DNA of 64,000 bases, taken from the NCBI GenBank assembly GCA_947486185.1, contig CANKTH010000012.1, positions 1-64,000 of the forward strand, read 5' to 3'. The first letter of the stretch is position 1, and the number at the start of each line of letters is the position of its first letter. Source of the stretch: Deltaproteobacteria bacterium. GTDB lineage: Bacteria > Myxococcota_A > UBA796 > SXON01. Below the pieces are notes generated by a model. That model did no database searches. It saw only the letters and a list, made by a program, of their open reading frames with translations, and was not told the DNA's origin. Shown piece after piece: positions 23,696 to 32,546 of this stretch. Position numbers and translations under genes: made by a program.

Positions 23696-23943
23696 CGCCG
23701 GAGCATAGCGCGCCGCCGCCGGGCGGGCCGTCCGTCCGACGACGACGGAGCCAGGGGGCGAGCACGAGCAGGCTCAGACCACGCGCGGCCCCAGGCGGGA
23801 GGATCGAAGGAGGCGCCGACGAGATGGCTTCGGACCGAGGTCAGCGTCGTACCTTCCCCGGCGACGGCTTCCAGGTTCAGGTCGACCGGGTCGGTGCACG
23901 CGGCTGCGAAGAGGAGCATCAGGGGCGCCAGCTCAGAGGCCAC
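23563..23943 (-). CDS. Possible small lipoprotein or gene remnant
   Basis: An open frame that begins with a good lipoprotein-like start (MASELAPLMLLFAAACTDPV) followed by a plausible secreted segment (LNLEAVAGEGTTLTSVRSHL). After ~60 residues it turns into Arg/Ser-rich sequence while overlapping the start of the MBL-fold gene in another frame by 133 bases. The first ~180 bases may therefore be a truncated lipoprotein gene. Nothing else explains the ~310 bases between the MBL gene and the TPR gene. Confidence 0.25.
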   Translation of the reverse strand: MASELAPLMLLFAAACTDPVDLNLEAVAGEGTTLTSVRSHLVGASFDPPAWGRAWSEPARARPLAPSSSDGRPARRRRAMLRRCCSSSSLASRVSKTTLTAPRRPTRRRVTIQVGSPGLPVRSPST

Positions 23944-24005
23944 GTAGCGGCGGCGAACTGGGCGACCGGCTCGGCGCTCCGGGTCCGCGCTCGGCCGGGC
24001 GCACG

Positions 24006-24332
24006 TCAGGGCTCTTCATCACCTGCGTCTTCCAGCTCGTTCTTGAGGTCCTGCAGCTCTGCCGACGTCTTGGGGTCCTTTTGCGCCACGGCGAGTCCGC
24101 GGTCGATGAGCGACAGCGCGCCGGCTCGGTCCCCCGCGCGTCGGCGCGACACGGCATAATGGTAGTATCCGACCGCATAATTGGGGTGACTGGCCAGCAG
24201 CCGGTCGAACACCTCAAAACACTCGCTCCACGAGCCCGGCCCGCGCAGCTCCATGGCCAATGCATAAAGTCCGAAACGGTCCGTCGGTTTTTGGGCGACC
24301 CACGCCCGCGCTGCCAGAAGTCGATCCGCCAT
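24006..24332 (-). CDS. Small TPR-repeat protein
   Basis: 108 residues, soluble, with two to three tetratricopeptide-like helix pairs: RFGLYALAMELRGPGSWSEC, LLASHPNYAVGYYHYAVSRR (a clear TPR with Tyr/Ala at packing positions) and RAGALSLIDRGLAVAQKD. The tail is acidic (DAGDEEP). Typical of small adaptor-like proteins in this group. Divergent from the FG-GAP lipoprotein gene across 73 bases. Confidence 0.75.
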   Translation of the reverse strand: MADRLLAARAWVAQKPTDRFGLYALAMELRGPGSWSECFEVFDRLLASHPNYAVGYYHYAVSRRRAGDRAGALSLIDRGLAVAQKDPKTSAELQDLKNELEDAGDEEP

Positions 24333-24405
24333 GTCGCTGCACCCTCCGTGTGGGGCTCCCCATAAGCGGGTGTCTCAGGCTATCCTGGCGCTCCGGAGGG
24401 GACGA

Positions 24406-26586
24406 GTGCGCGCTTCCATCGTAGTGACCTTTTGCCTCGGGGCGTGTACGACCGGGGTCGTCACCAACCAGCCCAAGGACGAGACCGAGACGGACACCGG
24501 CGTCGAGCTCGAGGCCAACCTGCTGGTCACGACCACGGAGCTCGCTTTTGGCGAGATCGCCTACGGTGATCTCATCACCGGCGCGGTCACCGTGTCCAAC
24601 ACCGGCACGGAAGACCTCACGCTTTCGTCGATCCTCACGGATCCGCCCTTCGAGGTCACCCCGAGCAACCTCATCATCTCGGGTGGGGCCACCTCGCGCC
24701 TCACTGTTACGGTTCAGGCGCAGTCGTATGAGGTGTTCAACAAACGGCTCACTATCCAGTCCGATGATGTGGACACGCCGCTGGTCGAGATCCCGCTTAC
24801 CGCGACCACGATCTCCGATGCCGACGGGGACGGCTACATACTCGAGGCCGCCGGCGGTGACGACTGTGATGACACCGACGCCAACGTCAACCCGGGCGTG
24901 CTTGAGACCTGGTACGACGGCGTAGACGGGAACTGTGACGGGGGGTCCGACTACGATCAGGACGGCGATGGTTGGGAAGACGAGGTGAGCAACCCGGACG
25001 TGGCGACCGGCGGCGGGGATTGCCAGGATTCAAACCCTAACTTCTACCCAGGCGCGTCGGATGTCCCTTATGACAACATGGACACCAATTGCGACGACGC
25101 CAACGATTGGGACGCCGACGGCGACAGCTACGCCTCCCTGGCCTACGGACGCGGCACCGACTGTGACGACTCGGATCCGGCGGTCAACTCTGCCGGTTTT
25201 GAGACGCTGAACGGCGGCGATGATGACTGCGACGGCGAGGTCGACAACCAGGCCCGGCCCCAGTACGCGCCCTATGTCTACGAGTCCGACGCCTCCAGCG
25301 ACACCACCGGCTACACGGTCGCCGTGGGCGACCTCGATCGGGACGGCTACGCTGAGATCGTGGTGGGCTCCCCGAGCGCCGAGGCGGGCAGCTCGGTGGC
25401 GCAGGCGCGGGGCAGCGTGGCGATTTTTGCGGGTGGACCTGGCATCCTCCCCACGGGGACGGCGATTGACCGGGCCGACTGGTACATCATCGGTGCCTCC
25501 ACCAGCGACCGGATTGGCACCACGGTGACGGTGCTCGGCGATTTCGAGGACGACGGCTACCAGGATCTCGCGATTTACGGGCAGACGAGCTCCTATAACG
25601 GGATCGTCTACATCATCTCGGGCGAAGAGGTGACCCGCTCCGGCGACACGCGCGACGCGATGGCGACCTTCACCGGAAACTCCAGCAGCTACCTGGGCCG
25701 TGGGCTCATCACCAACGCCGACCTCGACGGAGACGGCGCCGACGAGTTTGGCGCCGCCTTCGCCGACGGGGGCGCCAACGCGATGGCGCTCCACTACGGC
25801 GGCAACCCCGCCCTGGGAACCGTCAGCTTAGTAGGGATGGACGCGGCATATCGCGTTACGGGCGCGGAGCTGCCCTTCTACCGGAACGCGCCGGTGGGCG
25901 CCGATCTTGATGGAGACGGCTACGACGACCTCTTATTGTCGGACGGAACCGACGATTCGGTGACCAGCGACGCGGGGGCCTCCTGGATCCTGTGGGGCGG
26001 CCCGTCGCGCTACGACACGGGCGGCATAACCGCGTCGATCGAGGTGGCGGCGACCCGCACGCTCGCAGGCAGCAGTAGCTCCGCATGGTACTCCTGGACC
26101 ACCCAGGCGGGCGACGACTGGGACGGCGACGGTGATGCTGAGCTCTGGGTCTACCAACCCAACACCGGGCTACACGTCGTCGAAGGTCGGCCGCGCGCGG
26201 AGTGGCCCAGCCTCGACACGGTCTCGGCCGCGGCCGTGACCTACACCTGGTACTCCACCTCCACCGATGCCGACCAGATCCGCCAGGTGGGCGACTGGAC
26301 GGGCGACGGTTCCACGGAGATGCTGGTGTTCTCCGAGGATGCAAGCGGTGAGTATGGGCGTTTGACCCTGTTCTCCAGCGAGGTCCAGTCGGGCACGATC
26401 GACGAGCATGACGGGCTCATCGGCGAGATGCTGGGTGATGAGGATTATGGTAGCGGTAACCTCGGCTATGGCACGGCCCCTCTCGGCGCCGACATCGACG
26501 GGGACGGCGACTCGGACACCGTGATCGGCGACCCGGACTTCGACGGCGGGGCCGGCGAGGCCTACGTCTTGCTGAACAAGCTATAG
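24406..26586 (+). CDS. MopE/FG-GAP repeat lipoprotein
   Basis: 726 residues. I chose the GTG at 24406 because GGAGGGG precedes it and because it gives a lipoprotein signal (MRASIVVTFCLGACTT); a start 75 bases earlier has no signal. Domains: an ASPM/HYDIN-like Ig domain at ~35-135 (AFGEIAYGDLITGAVTVSNT); three MopE-type repeats at ~140-285 (GDDCDDTDANVNPG, DGNCDGG, TDCDDSDPAVNS, DDDCDGEVDNQ); then a seven-bladed FG-GAP/integrin-like propeller at ~295-720 with VGDLDRDGYAEIVVGSPSAE, NADLDGDGADEFG, GADLDGDGYDDLLLSDG and GADIDGDGDSDTVIGDPDFD calcium loops. A calcium-dependent surface adhesin is a reasonable guess. Its TAG and the stop of the opposite gene share the palindrome CTATAG. Confidence 0.85.
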   Translation: MRASIVVTFCLGACTTGVVTNQPKDETETDTGVELEANLLVTTTELAFGEIAYGDLITGAVTVSNTGTEDLTLSSILTDPPFEVTPSNLIISGGATSRLTVTVQAQSYEVFNKRLTIQSDDVDTPLVEIPLTATTISDADGDGYILEAAGGDDCDDTDANVNPGVLETWYDGVDGNCDGGSDYDQDGDGWEDEVSNPDVATGGGDCQDSNPNFYPGASDVPYDNMDTNCDDANDWDADGDSYASLAYGRGTDCDDSDPAVNSAGFETLNGGDDDCDGEVDNQARPQYAPYVYESDASSDTTGYTVAVGDLDRDGYAEIVVGSPSAEAGSSVAQARGSVAIFAGGPGILPTGTAIDRADWYIIGASTSDRIGTTVTVLGDFEDDGYQDLAIYGQTSSYNGIVYIISGEEVTRSGDTRDAMATFTGNSSSYLGRGLITNADLDGDGADEFGAAFADGGANAMALHYGGNPALGTVSLVGMDAAYRVTGAELPFYRNAPVGADLDGDGYDDLLLSDGTDDSVTSDAGASWILWGGPSRYDTGGITASIEVAATRTLAGSSSSAWYSWTTQAGDDWDGDGDAELWVYQPNTGLHVVEGRPRAEWPSLDTVSAAAVTYTWYSTSTDADQIRQVGDWTGDGSTEMLVFSEDASGEYGRLTLFSSEVQSGTIDEHDGLIGEMLGDEDYGSGNLGYGTAPLGADIDGDGDSDTVIGDPDFDGGAGEAYVLLNKL

Positions 26587-27336
26587 GTCAAGCGGCCCGG
26601 TCGAAGCGCGCGGCCGCGTTGGCCAGGCGAAAAGCACGATACCCAGAAGAATTCCTGCGGCACCGTGGCCCAGTATCAGGTGCGCCGGACCGCCGATCAT
26701 ACAGTGCCAGGACTGCACGATCCAGCCGGCGAGCCCGCCCGCCGCGACGGCCGCCAGCCGCCGGTCCGGTGTGGGCCGGCCTCCGCGCTCCAGCCACAAG
26801 GCCCAGCCGGTCACAACGCCCGCGAGGACGAGGCTCGCGGCGCCACACATGAGATTCTCCCGCCAGCCGCCGGTGACGGCGTCGGCCGGCAGGGGAATGG
26901 CCAAGGGCAGAAGTCCGGCGGCTGGCGGTCCCAGTCCCAGGAGGAGGAGGATGATCCAACGCCGCGGTTTTGCCGGGCGCCACGCCCCGCGGAGCGTGAT
27001 GGCCAGGGCGACCCCCGCGCCTACGCTGGCGACCACGCTCGTCCACATCAGGCGTGCTCGTTCGGCCTCTTCGAGGCGTTTCGCCCCGAGTCCGCCTTCG
27101 AGGAAGAACATCAGCACGGAGACCAGCGCCACCCCCAGCACGCCGATGCCCAGGCGTAACCAGGAAGGCAGCTCTCGTACGCGGTCCCGCAGTGTCTTGG
27201 GACGCTGCCTCAGTTGCTCCAACTGTTCGCGCTGTTGCTCGAGATCGGGCCGGTAATCCACCTCGCGGGCGGCCTGTATCAGGGCTTTGGCCCGGGTGGC
27301 GTCGTCGGCTACCGGGGGTGGTGACTCGCGGCTCAT
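26581..27336 (-). CDS. Membrane protein, putative anti-sigma factor (DUF1109/NrsF-like)
   Basis: 251 residues. The N-terminal ~60 residues are cytoplasmic and charged (AREVDYRPDLEQQREQLEQL), followed by six hydrophobic helices. The last two carry SWHCMIGGPAHLILGHGAAG, a Cys-x-x-x...H...GH pattern like that of the DUF1109/NrsF membrane anti-sigma factors. It starts with ATGA overlapping the ECF sigma factor stop. This arrangement (sigma then membrane protein) is how ECF anti-sigma factors are usually encoded. The helical N-terminal tail would bind the sigma factor. Role inferred from position plus the Cys/His motif. Confidence 0.65.
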   Translation of the reverse strand: MSRESPPPVADDATRAKALIQAAREVDYRPDLEQQREQLEQLRQRPKTLRDRVRELPSWLRLGIGVLGVALVSVLMFFLEGGLGAKRLEEAERARLMWTSVVASVGAGVALAITLRGAWRPAKPRRWIILLLLGLGPPAAGLLPLAIPLPADAVTGGWRENLMCGAASLVLAGVVTGWALWLERGGRPTPDRRLAAVAAGGLAGWIVQSWHCMIGGPAHLILGHGAAGILLGIVLFAWPTRPRASTGPLDL

Positions 27337-27863
27337 CGATCCTCCGTGAGCTGGGCGGCGAGCGCCTGGTAAGCGCGGTGGGCGCGCACCTTCACCGCCG
27401 ACTCGCTCGCGCCCAACAGTTCGGCGATCTCTGCAAATGGGAGGTCTTGAAACCAGTGGAGCACGACCACCTCGCGTTGAGGTTCGGGGAGCGTCGCCAG
27501 GGCGCGGCGGACGAGGCGGTCAGCGGCGGTGCTTGTGGCAGGTCCCACCGCAGGTTCCGGATGCCGATCGAGGTCGAATGCTGCCTCTGGGCGCCGGGCC
27601 CGCCCCCGTAGCAGCTCCCGGCGGGCGTTGGCCGCGATCGCGTACACCCAGGGTCGAAAGCGCCCGTCGGCCCGGAAGTCCCGACGCGCACGATGTACGT
27701 GCATCAGGGTGATCTGGACCAGATCGGCGGCGTGTTCAGGGGGGCCGGTCCGCACGAAGAAGGCGTGTAATCGCTCGGCGTAGCGCCGAAAAATCTCCTC
27801 GAAACAGGACGAATCTCCGGTCTCGGCGTAGCGGAGCATGAGGGACTCGTCCGACGAGCTCAT
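27333..27863 (-). CDS. ECF-family RNA polymerase sigma factor
   Basis: 176 residues from the ATG at 27863, which overlaps the M50 gene stop. Region 2 reads SCFEEIFRRYAERLHAFFVR, AADLVQITLMHVHRARRDF and FRPWVYAIAANARRELLR (core binding and -10 recognition). Region 4 reads LPEPQREVVVLHWFQDLPFA, EIAELLGASESAVKVRAHRA (helix-turn-helix for -35 recognition). The linker is the short Ala/Pro-rich one of ECF factors. It directs RNA polymerase to a stress regulon and is probably held by the membrane protein encoded next. Adjacent protease genes suggest release by proteolysis. Confidence 0.93.
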   Translation of the reverse strand: MSSSDESLMLRYAETGDSSCFEEIFRRYAERLHAFFVRTGPPEHAADLVQITLMHVHRARRDFRADGRFRPWVYAIAANARRELLRGRARRPEAAFDLDRHPEPAVGPATSTAADRLVRRALATLPEPQREVVVLHWFQDLPFAEIAELLGASESAVKVRAHRAYQALAAQLTEDR

Positions 27864-28477
27864 CTTCCGCCCGGGAAGAACACGGACAGCCACACGGTCG
27901 CGGTGAGGCCAGCAAACCCGAGGGCGATCAGGAGCGCGGGGCCGAGGGCCCCAAGCTGGTCCCATAGGGGCCGGAAGCGCTCGGGTATCAGCCCCTCCAC
28001 CACGCGACTGCCGTCAAGCGGCGGGACCGGCAGCAGGTTGAAGGCGGCGAGCGCGAGGTTCATGGTCATCGCCTGCTCGACCAGCGACGCCGCCGGGTTC
28101 GTCGGGTTGAGGAGCCCGAGCGCGCTCACCGCGGCGGATGCCGCCCACAAGAGGCCGGCAATCGTTAGGTTGGAGGCCGGTCCCGCCGCAGCGACGAGCA
28201 TCATCCCGACCCGTCCGTCCCAGCGCGCGGCGAACTGAAAGGGGTTGACCGGCACCGGCCGCGCCCAACCGATCGGGAGGCCGAGGAGGGGGAGGATCAA
28301 GGTCCCGATCGGATCGATGTGTACGAGCGGATCGAGGCTCATGCGCCCAAGGTGGGCCGCGGTGCGGTCGCCCAGGGCGTAGGCGGCGCGCGCGTGCGCC
28401 CACTCATGCACCGTGAGCGAGAGCACGAGGGGAATGTAGAGGATCAACCTCTCCGCAAGCCAGCCTCCCACCATCAC
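27860..28477 (-). CDS. M50-family (site-2 type) membrane metalloprotease
   Basis: 205 residues with about five membrane helices. The zinc site is HEWAH (residues 24-28) in the first helix. The second half-site, [16 protein letters not shown] (the LDG motif, third metal ligand), lies near residue 150, with [13 protein letters not shown] between. It lacks a PDZ domain and is short, like the rhizobial and archaeal-type M50 proteins. Site-2 proteases cut membrane-embedded anti-sigma factors after a first cut. ATGA overlaps join it to the FtsH-like gene upstream and the sigma gene downstream, which strongly suggests its substrate is the anti-sigma candidate. Confidence 0.9.
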   Translation of the reverse strand: MMVGGWLAERLILYIPLVLSLTVHEWAHARAAYALGDRTAAHLGRMSLDPLVHIDPIGTLILPLLGLPIGWARPVPVNPFQFAARWDGRVGMMLVAAAGPASNLTIAGLLWAASAAVSALGLLNPTNPAASLVEQAMTMNLALAAFNLLPVPPLDGSRVVEGLIPERFRPLWDQLGALGPALLIALGFAGLTATVWLSVFFPGGR

Positions 28478-29979
28478 GCGCTCCCGGGCAGCTGGTGGGC
28501 GAGGCGGTCGGGGCTTGGGGCGGCCACGTGAGCCGTGCCGGCGAGGCTGCGGACCTGCCGGATGCGGGTTTTGGCCACGATCACCGGGCCTTCGGGGGTT
28601 TCCAGCTTGAGGTAGTGGGCATCGGCCCAGAGTAGCTCCCCCTCGAGCACCGCGCCCTCGACAAGCTCTACCCGCGCCTTGCAGGTCCCGGCGGGGCGCG
28701 CGAGCTGAATAGCGGACTCGAGCAGCAGCACATCGACCGCGTTGTACGAATGCTCTCGCGCGGTCAGCGGCGCCGCGGCCGCGTCGAGATCCGCTGCGGC
28801 AACCGCGATCACGCCCGTGCCGCCCGTCTTACGCTCACGTCTGACCGCCCCGAGCGCGGCTTCATTACAGAGCTGCTCCAGGTCGGCGCCGGTCAGCCCG
28901 AGCGTGCGGGAGGCGATCGCGGCAAGATCCACGTCGGGGGCCAGTGTTTTATCACGCGTATGGATGCGGAGCGCGGCGAGGCGCGCAGCCTCATCGAGGG
29001 GCGGGACCTGGAGGTGCAGGTCAAACCGGCCGGGGCGCAACAAGGCGCGGTCCAGCACATCGACTCGGTTGGTCGCGGCGATCACGACGATGTGGGTGTC
29101 GCGCTGAAAGCCGTCGAGGCAGATGAGGAGCTGGTTGAGGCTCTGTTCGCGCTCGTCGTGCCCAGCGCCGATCCCGGTTCCCCGACGCCGGCCAATCGCG
29201 TCGAGCTCATCGATGAACACCACCGCGGGAGCGGCTTTTCGTGCGTTCTCGAACAGGTCCCGCACCCGCGCCGCGCCCACGCCGACGAACATCTCGACGA
29301 GCTCCGAGGCTGAACATACGAACACCGGCACCTTCGCCTCCCCGGCTACCGCTCGGGCAAGGAGGGTTTTTCCGGTGCCCGGTGGACCCACGAGCAGGAG
29401 GCCACGGGGCAGGCGCGCCCCGGCCTGGGTCCAGCGTTGGGGCGCCGCGAGGTAGTCGATGATGTCTACCAGCCGCTCCTTCACCGCGTCGGAGCCGGCG
29501 ACGTCCGCGAAGGTGACCTTCGATTCGCCCGGCTTGAGCGTGAGGGCGCGGCTCCTCCGCATGTCGAGCACGTTGGTGGTCTGCGCGGCGCCCTGCTTCT
29601 TCACCAGGTAGACCAGCGCGGCGGCGACCAGCACGATGGCGATCACGATGAAGACGAGGTGGGTGAGGCTGAGCCACGCGTCGCTGTCCGAGTCGATTGT
29701 CACCCCCTGGAGGGCGAGCTGATCCAAGGTGGCCGCGTCCGGCCAACCCCGGGCGAGGTAACGGCTGCCGTCGTGTCGGAGGACCTCGAGGCCCCGGTCC
29801 ACCGCGACGACCTCCGCGATTCGGCCCTCCTCAAGATCAGCTTGAAAGCTCGGCCAATCTTCTTCGGGCAGAGAGTCGTCCGGGAAGTTGATCACGCCGC
29901 ACAGCACCACCAGGAGCACGAACCAGATCAAGAACGTGCGGACTTTGGGGGGCACGACACTCCGAGGTAGCCCGCTCAA
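28474..29979 (-). CDS. FtsH-like membrane AAA ATPase without protease domain
   Basis: 501 residues versus ~610-650 for FtsH. Two membrane helices (~13-31 and ~105-126) flank a ~70-residue periplasmic domain. The AAA module has GPPGTGKT (Walker A, 198-205), VVFIDELD (Walker B, 253-260), a second region of homology with [17 protein letters not shown], and [14 protein letters not shown]. After residue ~400, where M41 with HEAGH should follow, there is no HExxH. Instead there is an Ala-rich helix, then a small beta-rich unit ([40 protein letters not shown]) resembling an Sm-like barrel. It could extract or unfold membrane proteins for the M50 protease encoded next (ATGA overlap). First gene of the operon, divergent from a sulfatase gene. 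Confidence 0.88.
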   Translation of the reverse strand: MSGLPRSVVPPKVRTFLIWFVLLVVLCGVINFPDDSLPEEDWPSFQADLEEGRIAEVVAVDRGLEVLRHDGSRYLARGWPDAATLDQLALQGVTIDSDSDAWLSLTHLVFIVIAIVLVAAALVYLVKKQGAAQTTNVLDMRRSRALTLKPGESKVTFADVAGSDAVKERLVDIIDYLAAPQRWTQAGARLPRGLLLVGPPGTGKTLLARAVAGEAKVPVFVCSASELVEMFVGVGAARVRDLFENARKAAPAVVFIDELDAIGRRRGTGIGAGHDEREQSLNQLLICLDGFQRDTHIVVIAATNRVDVLDRALLRPGRFDLHLQVPPLDEAARLAALRIHTRDKTLAPDVDLAAIASRTLGLTGADLEQLCNEAALGAVRRERKTGGTGVIAVAAADLDAAAAPLTAREHSYNAVDVLLLESAIQLARPAGTCKARVELVEGAVLEGELLWADAHYLKLETPEGPVIVAKTRIRQVRSLAGTAHVAAPSPDRLAHQLPGSA

Positions 29980-30044
29980 CTATCCACGTTTGGCGCCCCG
30001 GGCCCGCGCCTTGACGCCTCTGTGGCGCCCCGCTACCGGTAGCC

Positions 30045-31667
30045 ATGGCCGTTCCCCACCTGCTCCGCGCCTGGCCGATCCTGCTGTCCGTCGCCGTTTG
30101 TACACAGGTTTTCGCGAAGCCTCCGTCTACGGCCCGGCCGAACGTGCTCCTGGTGCTCGCCGACGATCTCGACGTCACCCTGTTTCGGCGTACGGACGGG
30201 TTGCGGCCGTTGTTTCAGCAGCGCGGCGTCGAGTTCACCGAGTCCTTTGTCAGTATCGCGTTGTGTTGCCCCTCCCGCGCGAGCCTGCTCAGGGGACAGT
30301 ATGCGCACAACACGGGCGTCCTACACAATTTCCCGCCCGATGGCGGGTTTCGGGGCTTCTACAAGAATGGGCGGGAGGAGTCCACCCTGGCCACCTGGTT
30401 GGAGGTGTCGGGGGTTCGAACGGGCTTCTTTGGTAAGTATCTCAACGGCTATCCGGAGGAGGACGCGCCGGATCACGTCCCGCCGGGTTGGACGGACTGG
30501 TTCGTGCCGAGCCGCGGCAGTGCCTACAATTCGTATAGCTACGTCGTCAATCACAACGGGCGTGAGCGGACCTATGGCCAGGGTGAGTCGGACCACGTCA
30601 CCGACGTGCTTACCGGGGAGGTCGATTCTTTCATCCGTAAAGCCGTAAGACGCGGCGAGCCCTTCTTTGCGCACCTCAGCTACTACGCGCCCCACCTCCC
30701 CGCGACCGCTCCCGCCCGCCATCGCGGCCGTTACGACGATGAGAGCGCGCCGCGGTCACCCGCGTGGAACGAGGAAGATATATCGGACAAACCGGGCCTA
30801 TCATCGCTACCGCTCTTCGGAGCCTCCTGGGAGGCGGGCATCGATCAGGTCTGGCGGTCGCGGCGAGAGTCGATGGAGGCGGTAGCCGAGGGCGTCGCCC
30901 AGCTGACGGCGACCCTCAACGAGCTGGGTGTCGCGGACAACACCTGGGTGGTCTTCACGTCGGACAACGGCTTCCACTATGGCGACCACCGGCTGCCGTG
31001 GGGCAAGAACACGCCGTTCGAGCCCGATATCCGCGTGCCGTTGGTGGTCGTCGGTCCGGGAGTGGCCCCGGGTGGCGTGGTGGAACGAACGGTGGTGAAC
31101 CACGATCTCGCTCCGACCATCGCGGAGATTTTCGGCGTCGCGGTGCCGGAGTTCGTGGACGGACGCTCATGGGTCGCCCTCGCGCGCGGGGGGGCGCCGG
31201 ATCTGTGGCGGCAGGGCTTTCTCTTGGAACATCGATCGGTGGCGGAGGCAAAGGCGGCGGGGCGGATGGAGCGGGCAGCGGGACAGCGCGCGCGGCCCAA
31301 GAAACGTGGGGCAGTGACCGGATCGCCGGATGAACCTTCGGACATGCCCGCCCGCGCCGCGCTCGCGGAGTACGACCGCGACTGGCAGAGCTACTACGGC
31401 GTGCGGACGGCTGAGCACAAGTACCTGCAGTTTCCCGACGGTTCGCAGGAGCTCTACGACCTCAGATCAGACGCCTATGAGCTTCAGAATATCGCGGACA
31501 CTGCTCCACCCGAGCTGCTCTTGACGTTGCGGCGGCAGGCCGACGCGCTCCGGCACTGCGTCGGGGCAGGCTGTCGTGCTGCGGAAGACGCGGCAGCGGG
31601 AGCCGGGACGGCCGAGGTCGGGACACCGGAAACGCCGACAACTCCAAGCGGCGGCTCGCCCCCGTGA
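30045..31667 (+). CDS. Secreted sulfatase (glucosamine-6-sulfatase type)
   Basis: 540 residues with a signal peptide ending VFA-KPP. Canonical sulfatase features: NVLLVLADDLD (metal Asp pair), IALCCPSRASLLRGQY with C74-x-P-S-R (formylglycine site), GKYLNGY, PFFAHLSYYAPHLP, TSDNGFHYGDHRLPWGK (metal Asp/Asn and Lys) and PLVVVGPGV. The CxPSR, GKYLN and DNGFHxGxHR combination is close to N-acetylglucosamine-6-sulfatases. It therefore probably desulfates extracellular glycans, and needs a formylglycine-generating enzyme encoded elsewhere. The C-terminal ~40 residues are a low-complexity Ala/Gly/Pro tail. The methyltransferase gene starts 23 bases downstream. Confidence 0.88.
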   Translation: MAVPHLLRAWPILLSVAVCTQVFAKPPSTARPNVLLVLADDLDVTLFRRTDGLRPLFQQRGVEFTESFVSIALCCPSRASLLRGQYAHNTGVLHNFPPDGGFRGFYKNGREESTLATWLEVSGVRTGFFGKYLNGYPEEDAPDHVPPGWTDWFVPSRGSAYNSYSYVVNHNGRERTYGQGESDHVTDVLTGEVDSFIRKAVRRGEPFFAHLSYYAPHLPATAPARHRGRYDDESAPRSPAWNEEDISDKPGLSSLPLFGASWEAGIDQVWRSRRESMEAVAEGVAQLTATLNELGVADNTWVVFTSDNGFHYGDHRLPWGKNTPFEPDIRVPLVVVGPGVAPGGVVERTVVNHDLAPTIAEIFGVAVPEFVDGRSWVALARGGAPDLWRQGFLLEHRSVAEAKAAGRMERAAGQRARPKKRGAVTGSPDEPSDMPARAALAEYDRDWQSYYGVRTAEHKYLQFPDGSQELYDLRSDAYELQNIADTAPPELLLTLRRQADALRHCVGAGCRAAEDAAAGAGTAEVGTPETPTTPSGGSPP

Positions 31668-31689
31668 GCTCCCCGCGCTAGGAAGGCTC

Positions 31690-32535
31690 ATGTCCAAGTC
31701 CGAAAGCCCGACATCGGCGGTCAAGCCGGTCTCGCGCACCGCCTGGTATACCTGTGGTGTGCGCGCAGAGGACGCGCGTGCCCCCCACTCCGTCCTACAC
31801 GACCGCCATGCCGAGGCGTTGATGACCCCGGACGGATGGGAGCTCGTGGCGGCGATGCGGGACCTGCCACGCGCATCCGCCGGGATCCTGGCCCGGCATC
31901 GGCTGATCGACGATCGCGTTCGGGCGCTGCTGGCCGAGGATCCCGAGCTGCGGATCGTCATCCTCGGCGCGGGACTGGACACCCGGGCATTCCGCCTGCC
32001 GGGCGGCCGCTGGTGGGAGTTGGACGAACCCGCGGTCATCGAGTTCAAGGAGCGGGAGCTCCCCGCGTCGTCTGCCCCTCGGCCACTTCTACGGATCGCC
32101 GTTGATTTTCAGCATGACTCGCTCGGTGAGCGCCTCGCGGCGATTGGCGATAGCGGCCCGGTGCTGGTGATCATCGAAGGGGTGCTCCTGTACCTCGACG
32201 CGGACGAACAGCTCCGCACGGCGCACGCGCTTCACGGCCTCGGCCCGGAGGTCCGCGTCTTGTTCGACGTGATGACTCCCGTCTTCTTCAAGCGCCTCGG
32301 GCACGTCGCCCATGGCCGACTCGCCAGCTTTGGGGCTCCGTTTCGGATGCAGGATGTCCAAGTGGCACGCGTCTGGGCACAGGCCGGCTTCCAGGAAGAA
32401 CAGCGGTGGTCGATCCCCTCGACGGTACGGCGCCTCGGCCTCACCGAAATCCCAGAATGGCTGCTCAACTCCGCCCTCATCCGAATCCGCGACGGGTACA
32501 CCGTCCGTGAAATGAAGTATACGCGTACCCCTTGA
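31690..32535 (+). CDS. SAM-dependent methyltransferase (LCMT/TIGR00027-like)
   Basis: 281 residues from the ATG at 31690 (GGAAGG four bases upstream). Motifs fit the leucine-carboxyl-methyltransferase-like class: SRTAWYTCGVRAEDA, RHRLIDDRVRALL, RIVILGAGLDTRAFRLP (SAM motif I with the GAGLDTR signature), WWELDEPAVIEFKE and VLVIIEGVLLYLDADEQLRT (post-I motif with EGV..YL). Such enzymes O-methylate polyketides or small carboxylates in actinobacteria and myxobacteria. Cytoplasmic. It is close to the upstream sulfatase gene, but no shared pathway is evident. Confidence 0.85.
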   Translation: MSKSESPTSAVKPVSRTAWYTCGVRAEDARAPHSVLHDRHAEALMTPDGWELVAAMRDLPRASAGILARHRLIDDRVRALLAEDPELRIVILGAGLDTRAFRLPGGRWWELDEPAVIEFKERELPASSAPRPLLRIAVDFQHDSLGERLAAIGDSGPVLVIIEGVLLYLDADEQLRTAHALHGLGPEVRVLFDVMTPVFFKRLGHVAHGRLASFGAPFRMQDVQVARVWAQAGFQEEQRWSIPSTVRRLGLTEIPEWLLNSALIRIRDGYTVREMKYTRTP

Positions 32536-32546
32536 TTGGAGGCCCG

